DNA from: Molanna angustata
Lineage: Eukaryota > Arthropoda > Insecta > Trichoptera > Molannidae
Direction of reading: 5' to 3'
Length of the DNA stretch: 64,000 nucleotides
NCBI GenBank assembly: GCA_963576475.1
Contig: OY754970.1
Span: 42,393,147 to 42,457,146, forward strand
The translations under genes were made by a program, and so were the position numbers. Shown piece after piece: positions 58,101-64,000 of this stretch (the first letter of the stretch is position 1; every line of letters begins with the position of its first letter). Below the pieces are notes generated by a model. It made no database searches. It was not told the origin of the DNA and was given only the letters and a program-made list of their open reading frames with translations.

Positions 58101-61100
58101 GATAACAGTGCTGTTGCCTTTATCAGCTTTCGATATCACTAAGTCATTGTTTTTAATTTTTGATTTTAAGCTTTTTATTGTGTTGGTATCAGAATATGGT
58201 TAGTTAAATCAGCAAGTACAGCTTATGTGATCGACCTCTACAAGAAACTAAAACTGAAACGATCAGTAGCCACACAACACATTTGGTTCATCGGCGAGTG
58301 CAGAAAAGCAGAGGTAACTCCTAACTTCGTGAACATCAAAACCAAACAGAAAACCTACATTCAGTGATAATATTATTCACAATAAATCCCGCCATCATAT
58401 GTCACATAAATTATCCACTTTTCACTCACTAATTCACAGATTATTACATGTACCACAGAGTCAAAATAAATATTTAGATGAATTAAAAACAATAAAAACA
58501 TTAGCATATAATAATGGTTACAATGAAAACTTAATAGACAATCTGATATTTAAAAAGAAAAAGAAGTTATTGTTAAAAAATATTGCACCAGGTCTAACAA
58601 ATTTAAATGAAAAATCTAATAAATGGGTCAAACTATCCTACGTCGGAGATGTCACAACAAATATTAGTAGTCATCAAAAAAACTGGCAAAAATATTGCAT
58701 TTTCTAATCCAAATACATTAGGTAAATTGTTAATAAATAATAAAGACAAGGTTGAACAGTTGGATAACAGCTGAATTTACGAACTAAATTGTAACTCATG
58801 TACGGGAACATATATTGGACAAACAGGCCGTGCCTTTAAAACAAGAATTAAAGAACACATGGCATGCATTAGATTAAAGAAAGACACCTCAAATTTTGCA
58901 GAACATATAAAGGAAAACAACCACCAATTTAATAGTGACCATAATATAAATATAATACATCGGGGAATAAAAGGGAGAAAACTTGACCGACTAGAAATAT
59001 TAGAAATAAACAGAGTTAAAAAGGATCCACAAAAATTACTCATCAATAAACAAATTGATCATATATATTCACCATTATTGAAACCAATGGGTTAGACAGA
59101 CATATACCTTCCTTTGTTGTTAAATGCATTAAGATTAAAATTAAGCAGTTCATAATTATAACTACCAAATAGCTATGAAATACATTGGTTTTAACCACAC
59201 AAGATAACAATAAACCAATAAATACAATATTATTTACCTTTCGAATTTTACTGCTGTCGTTTCTTTTGTTACAGACCTAATGGACACAGGGGACTACAAC
59301 CAGTGACCCAACTACCTTCACTGTATTAAAACGTAGATTTGTATAGATTCATTTGCATTATATAACTTCTTTTCAACCGTTCAAAAACCAACATTTTTAT
59401 ACACCTGTCATGTAATTTTGTATATAACCACTAGTCTCAGCCTTGTAGAGCATTATTCTGACGATGTGCTTTGCACGAAACGCGTCAATAATCTAATAAA
59501 AACAATAGAACTATAACCAAGTATTTTTATATTTTTTTATAACATATTAACGTACAATGGAGTTCTATCAAGAATTGTCGATCGACAAACTAAACTTAGT
59601 AAAATTATTATTGTTTTTACTTTTGGTTGTAGTTGTCATTTACAAATTTGAAGAATGGAGCAGTAAACATCCAGATGAGGTGTTGGCACCAATGGAATGT
59701 TTCATTAAATGGCAAAGATAAATGTAAATTATATTAATTTGCTTTATATTATGAACAATATACTTACCAAGAGTTATAGTGTTGCTTGAAACATTACAGT
59801 TTTCTGGAAAAAGGATTTCATCTCTTTTGTATCCTTCTGAAGCTACTTTACATTTTTTACAGTGCTCTTCATAATTTTCATTTGATATCATATGTGATTT
59901 ATTATAAGGACACATGACGTTTACCTGTAATATAGGATAAATAAACATCATAAACATATATTAATAAAATGGAGATTTATTTAAAATTCTAGGGATGGCT
60001 GAAAATACAATAGATATGTTACTGGTACTGTGAAGGAACGACCGGAGATATATAATCTCATGGTACATATTTATTTAATAACTATGTAATATATTTATAT
60101 GGATTTTTCAATAGTTATTTTTAATTTGAGTTAACGATAGAGTAGTCAAGTCATATTCGCTTGTAGCTATACAGAGGGATTCTGTTGTAGTATTCACTTT
60201 TGCACACAGCTATAACTTAATATAAGTTTGTCTCTTGCAGTCATTAATTGGTGTGAGTGATAATTATAATGTAATTGCACTGGAGTAAAAGAGAAAATAT
60301 GTCTACAGTATGTCTGAATATGTATTATTGTATTTGTTGGGGCAGAGGTTACGAAAGAAGACAGCAGTATAATATCTTGAAAATATATAACTTTATTACA
60401 ACTGCATGTGAGAGCGCGTGAGCGCGGCACTCGGCATTATTGTCTACAACCGGAAACGGATGACAAGTTTACATACTAAAAATATATAACTTTATTACAA
60501 CTGCATGTGAGAGCGCATGAGCGCGGCACTTGGCATTATTGTCTACAACCGGAAACGGATGACAAGTTTACATACTAAAAATATATAACTTTATTACAAC
60601 TGCATGTGAGAGCGCATGAGCGCGGCACTAGGCATTATTGTCTACAACCGGAAACGGATGACAAGTTTACATACTAAAAATATATAACTTTATTACAACT
60701 GCATGTGAGAGCGCATGAGCGCGGCACTCGGCATTATTGTCTACAACCGGAAACGGATGACAAGTTTACATACTAAAAATATATAACTTTATTACAACTG
60801 CATGTGAGAGCGCGTGAGCGCGGCACTCGGCATTATTGTCTACAACCGGAAACGGATGACAAGTTTACATACTAAAAATATATAACTTTATTACAACTGC
60901 ATGTGAGAGCGCGTGAGCGCGGCACTCGGCATTATTGTCTACAACGGGAAACGGATGACAAGTTTACATACTAAAAAGTCAAATATAATTTACAAAACTC
61001 AACAGTATTACCTAGAATTGTGAATGTTGGGGTTCTAGAAGACAGGAAGAGCAGAGACTCCACAAAATGAAAATGTTGAGGTGGGCCGGCGGTGTGACAA

Positions 61101-63022
61101 TGCTGGACAAGGTCAGAATATATCCGAGTCAGCTTCAAGGTGGCTCCCATAGCCAAAAAGAGATGACTCCCACATTGTAAATAAAGCCCTGCATATAGAA
61201 ACTGAGAAACGACACCCAGGACGACCGCCAGCAATATGCATGTCAAGGGTGTGATGCAGAGTGAAACACTGGAGAGGACAACCTGGCACATGCGGACTAG
61301 GAGAGCTGAACCCCAATAAATGAGAATAAGGCGAAAGAAAAGAAGATTACCTATCTCTTTCTCACTTAATGTATTTTCGTGTGTGCTCTTTCTTGGTGAT
61401 ATTGTAAGAATTCGTTAAACAGTACCACTTTTGTAGAGCGTTTTGTTCTCATATAATGTGTCTATATATAAAATGTCATTGATATTTCAAAAAAAAGTTT
61501 AAAATAGCAGTAAGGAAACTTATTATCTATCCAATTATATTTAAAGCCTAAATATAATTGGAAGCCTATCCAATTATATATAAAACCAAATACTCTAGAT
61601 ATAATACGCACAACTCTTGACATTCCCCATACAAGAAGACGCCAATATTTCTTACAGAGCCATCTGTCGTCTTGAGGTGATAAGTTCAGTTTTATACGTA
61701 TTATTCATATAAGATTATCACTATCTTTTTGCGATAAAATATGGGATAAAGACATGATTTAATTATTTAATACATTTATTTAATTCTTTTGAATATTAAG
61801 GATTACCAGATAATAATAAAACACATCAATGGTGTATAACTATTTATATTTTGGTTAATTTACTTAGGATTATTGATATGAATTATTAGCAAGTTTTTAT
61901 TAGATCCTTATCAAGATATTGTTTATTCACATTTATTTAACATAGTATGGTATAGTATATAATGTATAAATTATAGTATTCAAATTTATAATTCACAATC
62001 ATTGATATTATTGAAAATGTTTACTTGAAAAAGCGACTATCGTTGGGTTTTTATTTTTTTGTGTATGTTATACACAATATACACACACGTTGTATACCGA
62101 TAGAAAGAGAATATTTTAGAGAAGATTTTACGAGATTTGAAAAACTCAATCTTTTTTCTGAATATTTTTAAAAGTGATTTAAAAATGATCTTAATTTTTT
62201 TCTCTGTCCATTCTTTGGACTTTGTTGGGCCATATTTTTTTTGATGGCCACTTTCTGGAACAAATATAATTTTTTTCTGAATAGGTATACATTTGAGATA
62301 AAAATAAAATTTAAATTGATCTGACTGGTTGGTAAATTAAAAAGTTATAGAGGCTAACAGGTAAAATTTTGGGATTTTTCAAAAAAAAATTTAAAACATC
62401 CTTAAAAAAAGGGAACATCCTATATACATTCTGAGTACCCTTAAGTTGTTCCAAATGGTCCCCTCTATATATCATATCAGTTTGTCTAACGTTCTGCCGA
62501 ACACCCTGTATAGTTATTAATGGTTAAAAGTTCATGATAAAAATAGAATAATGTTAGTTGTAAACATACCATTCCATGTTTTTCGGCATCCTATAAAAGG
62601 ACTTAGTGTCTTTTTGTAACTTATAATTATTACACCCATATACTGCACATACTCCTCCACCAGTACCTATAACTTCTTTGATTCGACATTTTATAGTTAT
62701 ATTATAAATTTTAGCTATTTTACAAATAGTGCTTCTCAACTTCCCATACAAACATTACATACTAACATAATTCTGACACCTCAGGCCGATAGAGGCGCTA
62801 GTGTAGCATACTGCCAGTTTTTTTGTGAAGTTGCACGTATTATATCTAGAGTATTTGATAAAACGTATGAACTCAAAACATACTTACATTTTTGTTTTCT
62901 TTTATTTTATCAACGTTCCAACCCAATGACCGAAGATTCACGGAGATATCTTTTTCTACATTTTTTAAAAAACTGTCAATTTGGTCTATTTTTCTTAATC
63001 TAGCTTTTATTACTTCCTCCAT
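45781..63022 (-). CDS. SNRNP48: SNRNP48, U11/U12 snRNP 48 kDa protein
   Basis: Six coding exons on the minus strand (62888-63022, 59768-59924, 50942-51004, 49223-49382, 46266-46419, 45781-46107) join with phases 0, 1, 1, 2, 0 to give 331 aa, close to the human 339. Residues 50-70 form the CHHC zinc finger (C50, H56, H66, C70 in CPYNKSH … EEHCKKC) that in the human protein recognises the U12-type 5' splice site. Other family blocks are FTREQRLALYDYVV, HLKELAETRDLKRRR and SKTYTQVIREVIQNQM, with a Ser/Arg/His-rich C-terminal tail (SRSHSK, SRSHKRHK). The protein belongs to the U11/U12 di-snRNP of the minor spliceosome. All five introns here are GT-AG, and introns 1-4 are loaded with transposons. 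No frame breaks. Confidence 0.94.
46266..46419 (-). CDS. SNRNP48: SNRNP48 coding exon 5
   Basis: Acceptor TTTTTAG; the first base completes Met, then SSLPQNEPNSPKSHLKELAE and TYTQVIREVIQNQ; donor GTACAT; phase 0. Confidence 0.92.
46545..48720 (-). mobile_element. Jockey-like LINE, 5'-truncated, open RT, poly(A) tail
   Basis: The ORF at 46944-48716 encodes 590 residues. RT blocks are EKYRPVSKLPILSKILEK (219-235), TDYSKAFDRVNHD (288-300), GVPQGSHLGPLLFNIYVNDI (346-365) and the catalytic FADD (377-380); then LDSKLNYRQHI and the C-terminal DRPELLSSIDFNVP. The endonuclease is absent. The 3' UTR (46559-46943) contains a GT-rich stretch and ends in a poly(A) run (T's at 46547-46558). The frame is intact, so this is a fairly young copy. 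It fills most of SNRNP48 intron 4, in sense orientation. Confidence 0.9.
48845..49125. mobile_element. partial copy of the foldback seen at 63212
   Basis: 48845-48966 matches one arm of 63212-63412 (ATTTTTATTGACAAAC … CAGGAACTCGAGGCACCTAC … CTGTCATCGGCTG). Unrelated sequence follows, and a weak inverted remnant GAAACTTTGTCGATCTGTTA lies at about 49108-49127. Confidence 0.65.
49223..49382 (-). CDS. SNRNP48: SNRNP48 coding exon 4
   Basis: Acceptor ATCAG ends at 49383; encodes GMDNSTPRMMNRVIPQNYDR and FTREQRLALYDYVV; ends in phase 2 before GTGAGT. Confidence 0.9.
49577..49761 (+). mobile_element. SINE family 2 (tRNA-derived)
   Basis: GGGTCGGTGGCAGAGCGGTT, box B GAGTTCGAATCCTGCCTCGA, body CACAAGCATTTATTTGCTTA and a long A-rich tail. 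SNRNP48 intron 3. Confidence 0.9.
49764..49934 (-). mobile_element. SINE family 1 (tRNA-derived), inserted at the family 2 tail
   Basis: Minus-strand copy with box A-like TGGCACAGTTGGTAAGCAG and a mutated box B (GGTTCGATCCCC); internally shortened. Its tail meets the A-tail of the family 2 copy, so the two SINEs lie tail to tail. Confidence 0.82.
50288..50783. mobile_element. Harbinger-like MITE, 496 bp
   Basis: Inverted ends AGTGCACTTTACACGAACAC and its near-complement GTGTCCGTGTAAAGTGCACT, flanked by the TAA duplication (50285-50287 and 50784-50786). Contains an internal imperfect direct repeat (TTGGATGCTGTTTTAAGCGT/TTGGATACTATTTTAAGCGT). The long open frame across it is fortuitous. Confidence 0.85.
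50790..50900 (+). repeat. unclassified retroelement 3' end
   Basis: AGCCCTAGAACAGGTATACC … TTATTTAAATGGTGTGATGA and an AATAAATAA tail; matches 26910-27005 in inverse orientation. Confidence 0.6.
50942..51004 (-). CDS. SNRNP48: SNRNP48 coding exon 3 (63 bp)
   Basis: Acceptor TTTCAG ends at 51005; encodes DSNLISSIVKRATNGNEIPY then T and part of G; phase 1 at both ends; donor GTATAA. Confidence 0.85.
51086..51114 (-). ncRNA. hammerhead-ribozyme-like motif in PLE-A terminal repeat
   Basis: Minus strand: CTGACGA, T, hairpin GTGC-TTT-GCAC, GAAAC, GC, GTC. This has the CUGANGA and GAAA core halves and a self-complementary ACGCGT in place of stem III, as expected for hammerheads working as dimers; such motifs are described in PLE terminal repeats. 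The extra T before the hairpin is not canonical, so activity is unproven. Confidence 0.5.
51484..51840 (-). pseudogene. PLE-A GIY-YIG endonuclease part
   Basis: Minus strand reads DNSGIYELNCNSC … TYIGQTGRAFKTRIKEHMA and ends SPLLKPMG with a stop. These are the GIY, YIG and R-x3-H signatures of the Penelope-specific nuclease, with its Cys pair. It is the 3' part of PLE-A, separated from the RT by the Helitron. Confidence 0.9.
51935..52015. repeat. 18-bp minisatellite in the Helitron 3' region
   Basis: About four to five copies of GGTACTGAACGGTCTGAA and variants; decayed GGGAGGCACTGAAGAGAC-like repeats continue to about 52195. Confidence 0.85.
52196..53281. other. Helitron interior, nothing recognised
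   Basis: AT-rich passenger DNA without frames or repeats that I can identify. Confidence 0.4.
53282..53612. mobile_element. Harbinger-like MITE, 331 bp, nested in the Helitron
   Basis: Inverted ends CGCGACGTCCTACGTAGGCG and CGCCTACGTAGGATGTCGCG (long arms, over 40 bp with mismatches), flanked by TAA (53279-53281 and 53613-53615). Internally rich in GCGAAGCG-like words and CpG. Confidence 0.87.
53690..53875 (+). mobile_element. Jockey-like LINE C-terminal scrap in the Helitron
   Basis: LNKLERLQNVCIRYVFGLRK then MSESRQRLNWLKIRHRRDSR, the post-RT LQN-x-C-x-R … L-x-WL-x-x-x-x-RR pattern; ends in ATT repeats. Confidence 0.72.
54106..54360 (+). mobile_element. LINE C-terminal scrap (RTE/CR1-type) in the Helitron
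   Basis: VDAFERKILCRIY, then a decayed frame with TRRWQPTIEQYGVDSW; follows the FERKILRxIxG … GxRPxGRPxxRW pattern of these elements. Frameshifted. Confidence 0.55.
54600..54880 (-). mobile_element. LINE C-terminal scrap related to 61010-61330
   Basis: RIRNEYVRGSVGVASIPEKL then ARHRWYGHITRRNEDHIV: the DRIRNxYIRGSxxVAPIxEKLxxxRLRWYGHxxRR signature of a non-LTR C-terminus. Confidence 0.68.
54920..55320 (-). mobile_element. RTE-like LINE 3' fragment, copy F, nested in the Helitron
   Basis: CATACATACCATCACGCCAT tail and 390 bases aligning with the 3' end of copy A; the frame still reads RTMYERVRNEDIRKECKIKK. Older than copies A and B. Confidence 0.85.
55718..56005 (-). pseudogene. Helitron protein remnant, N-terminal region
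   Basis: 95 codons with MVALRANESKEQQERRCEAS followed by RLRMTAYRV, like the RxANExxEQxxxRLxxxR repeats that precede the Rep domain in animal Helitron proteins. No Rep (HUH) or helicase motifs are present, so the Helitron cannot move itself. Confidence 0.6.
56848..58198 (-). pseudogene. PLE-A reverse transcriptase part, frameshifted
   Basis: Reading starts within NNDLVISKADKGNSTVIL, then LYGLPKVHKKDMPMRPVVS, SFDIVSLFTSIP, (break near 57513-57530) MGSPISPLLADFFMNHLE, YYRYVDDIIGLW and NFLDLNIEI. These are Penelope-type RT blocks, with catalytic Asp in SFDIVS and YVDD. A small deletion just before MGSPISPL puts the two halves in different frames. The ORF N-terminus is absent. Confidence 0.9.
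58199..59094 (+). pseudogene. PLE-B, internally deleted PLE ORF
   Basis: An N-terminal piece (KLKLKRSVATQHIWFIGECR then TPNFVNIKTKQ) is fused at about 58344 to the RT C-terminus at the sequence CAGAAAACCTACATTCAG, which is shared by both parts, so the core RT is deleted. The RT C-terminus matches PLE-A; the linker to the nuclease is intact. A TGA (58772-58774) replaces the Gly codon of the GIY motif, and a frameshift separates the RT tail. Confidence 0.86.
59458..59486 (+). ncRNA. hammerhead-ribozyme-like motif in PLE-B terminal repeat
   Basis: Identical to the PLE-A motif in the opposite orientation: CTGACGA then GTGCTTTGCAC then GAAACGCGTC. Confidence 0.5.
59613..59767. other. original SNRNP48 intron 2 DNA
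   Basis: About 155 bases between the PLE target duplication and the exon 2 donor; nothing else seen. Confidence 0.5.
59768..59924 (-). CDS. SNRNP48: SNRNP48 coding exon 2 (CHHC zinc finger)
   Basis: Acceptor TTACAG ends at 59925; encodes VNVMCPYNKSH … CKKC … SSNTITL; ends in phase 1 before GTAAGT. Confidence 0.94.
60381..60977. repeat. 99-bp tandem repeat, six copies, SNRNP48 intron 1
   Basis: Unit AAATATATAACTTTATTACA … GAGAGCGCGTGAGCGCGGCA … ACGGATGACAAGTTTACATACTA, nearly identical copies differing mainly in GCGTGAGC/GCATGAGC and CACTCGG/CACTTGG/CACTAGG. Confidence 0.96.
61010..61330 (+). mobile_element. LINE C-terminal scrap, decayed
   Basis: KMLRWAGGVTMLDKVRIYPS followed by decayed GGS and ETEKRHPGRPPA-like segments; the (M)LRWxxGVTRxDRVRNxYIRGS pattern of non-LTR C-termini. 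Related to 54600-54880. Confidence 0.62.
61587..62857 (-). mobile_element. P-like DNA transposon with a THAP exon, deleted, 1.27 kb
   Basis: 22-bp terminal inverted repeats CAAATACTCTAGATATAATACG (given as two parts: CAAATACTCTAG and ATATAATACG) match perfectly at 61587-61608 and 62836-62857. Flanked by the 7-bp repeat ATAAAAC (61580-61586 and 62858-62864). The minus-strand frame at its right end reads GGGVCAVYGCNN … KSFYRMPKN, the start of a THAP zinc finger, then a donor GTATGT at about 62572. P-type transposases begin with a THAP domain. No transposase core remains. Confidence 0.72.
62573..62751 (-). pseudogene. THAP-domain exon remnant of the P-like element
   Basis: ATG at 62751; the THAP part begins near residue 32 (VCAVYGCNNYKLQK … SFYRMPKNME) with the C-x4-C pair (CAVYGC), breaking at a plausible donor. 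Residues upstream of GGGVC do not look like THAP and may not be translated. Confidence 0.55.
62888..63022 (-). CDS. SNRNP48: SNRNP48 coding exon 1
   Basis: ATG at 63022-63020 in context ACCATGG; 45 codons MEEVIKARLRKIDQ … KENKN; donor GTAAGT at 62887. Too short to stand out as an ORF. Confidence 0.85.
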
Positions 63023-63211
63023 GGTGATTAATTACTTAAAAACAGCAAGTGCAAACAAATCTCAAGAGTAATGAAAACAACCCACAAGAAACTGCTACAA
63101 ATAAAAACAAAATTGAACTTCATATCATAGAATAAAGATATATATTCTGTAACTTCATATTAATATCGAATTATTTTTTTAATTACATATACGCATCATT
63201 GGATTTTTTCA
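63023..63211. other. SNRNP48 5' flank
   Basis: AT-rich; presumably 5' UTR and promoter, no clear core element. Confidence 0.35.
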
Positions 63212-63412
63212 AATGATATTTTTATTCACAAACATTTTTTTATAACATCTCAATAGAGACGAAGTTGGGATATTGCAGAAGAACCAGGAACTCGAGGTAC
63301 CTACAGCCGATGACAGGTCGTAAGCCCTGTAGGTGCCTCGAGTTCCTGATTCTTCTACAATATCACAACTTCGTCTCTATTGAGATGTTATAAAAAAGTT
63401 TGTCAATAAAAA
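63212..63412. mobile_element. foldback element upstream of SNRNP48
   Basis: Arms of about 90 bp (TTTTTATTCACAAACATTTT … GAACCAGGAACTCGAGGTAC) meet around CCGATGACAGGTCGTAAGCC and return (CTCGAGTTCCTGATTCTTCT … GTCAATAAAAAT). A partial sister copy lies at 48845-49125. Confidence 0.85.
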
Positions 63413-63449
63413 TTTCATATTAATAATTAATACCTTAATTTATTATTGA

Positions 63450-64000
63450 ACAAGATTACCGCGCTGTCACCTGCTGTCACAATCGTGGATTTCTATGGTT
63501 TAATCAGGTTTAATCAGGGCCGCGTTCTAAATCAGAGTGAAACGCTCTACCGTTGCGACCTGAAGTTGCAAAGAGAGCGACATTTGGGCGATGTTTAATC
63601 CGAACGGTACTGAGCGATGTTGGGGTGACTTAAAATTACGCGGGCGCGGGAAATTTAAAATTACGAGTTTGGTGTTACTTCAGTTGTGTCACTTTGGTCA
63701 AAAATTATAATAAAATAGAGGTTGTAATTTTTGTTTTGGTGTTTATCGGATGTTTTCATTATAATAACGAGGTAATAATTTATTAATTTTAAAAGTAGTA
63801 AACGTGTTGTGACAAGTGATTCGTATTATTCGTAAGAATTAAGATTTTTCTTGTGAACATATTTACATCAAAAAGTGATATTCGTTAAAAATGCGACTTA
63901 TAATAGTTCTGCATCCACCCAACGAACATATCTCATAAAGTTCAGCAATATTGAGGTTCCCTGTCACCCATTGTGAATGTTATGAAAAAATAATTTGACA
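63450..64000 (+). promoter_or_regulatory. possible promoter/5' UTR of a neighbouring gene
   Basis: Locally GC-richer with CpGs (GCGGGCGCGGGAAATTT at about 63638-63655) and an initiator-like TCAGTTGTGTC near 63680, followed by AT-rich, ATG-poor sequence. It lies head to head with SNRNP48. No coding exon is visible before the window ends. Confidence 0.3.

Larger units (their letters stand above)
51024..59600. mobile_element. Penelope-like composite: inverted PLE pair filling SNRNP48 intron 2
   Basis: PLE-A (minus, 58198 down to 51024, split by a Helitron) and PLE-B (plus, 58199-59600) meet head to head. The whole is flanked by the 12-bp duplication AAAATTATTATT (51012-51023 and 59601-59612), so it arrived as one unit. 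Without the Helitron it is about 3.57 kb. Both outer ends carry the same terminal repeat. Only the plus-strand copy continues into an extension (AACGTACAATGGAGTTCTAT … AAACTTAGT), which corresponds to an ORF start. The original intron would have been only about 170 bp. Confidence 0.88.

Noticed and set aside
59552..59720. Small membrane protein starting MEFYQEL and running on into a hydrophobic stretch
   Set aside because: The first 49 bases are the PLE extension found at other loci; downstream of the target duplication it is ordinary intron, so the fusion frame is fortuitous.
62554..62751. THAP-domain host gene
   Set aside because: It lies inside perfect 22-bp inverted repeats with a flanking duplication, so it is better explained as transposon cargo; a host exon is not fully excluded.

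Overview
This is an AT-rich, repeat-laden animal nuclear sequence, almost certainly from an arthropod and most likely an insect. The pointers are a CARD caspase of the Dronc type, spliced genes with GT-AG introns, two tRNA-derived SINE families, RTE-like and Jockey-like LINEs, Penelope-like elements (PLEs), a Helitron, hAT and PIF/Harbinger DNA transposons and a P-like element. The order cannot be fixed from the sequence alone.

Four host genes could be assembled exon by exon with matching splice phases. (1) A 5'-incomplete plus-strand gene (120-10271, four exons, 320 residues) resembles the DUF1647 family. (2) A minus-strand LLP homolog (LLPH; 18098-22590, two exons, 151 aa). (3) A plus-strand CARD-containing initiator caspase, Dronc/caspase-9-like (24503-40180, six coding exons, 419 aa). 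(4) A minus-strand SNRNP48, the U11/U12-48K protein of the minor spliceosome (45781-63022, six coding exons, 331 aa). The right edge (about 63450-64000) may be the promoter or 5' UTR of another gene.

Most of the remaining DNA is transposon or tandem repeat lying in introns. Gene 1 holds a near-intact antisense RTE-like LINE in its first intron and a nested LINE pile in its last intron. The LLPH intron holds a Harbinger element with a hAT element nested in it, then a small PLE foldback. The last caspase intron is 10.3 kb, of which 8.3 kb is one array of about 73 copies of a 111-bp unit ending 17 nt before the last exon. The 3' end of the caspase exon upstream of that intron, including its splice donor, is repeated four times in frame. 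A 2.4-kb minisatellite of about 40-bp units separates the caspase from SNRNP48.

SNRNP48 intron 2 (8.8 kb) is almost wholly one composite insertion: an inverted pair of PLE copies bounded by a 12-bp target duplication, into which a 5-kb Helitron jumped. The second PLE copy preserves the empty Helitron site. Two small foldbacks elsewhere (20937-21207 and 39111-39366) have the same architecture in miniature: inverted PLE terminal repeats, a one-sided extension of about 50 bp starting with a start codon, and 13-14-bp target duplications. This architecture, with its hammerhead-ribozyme-like motifs, and the caspase donor duplication are the most unusual signals in the window.
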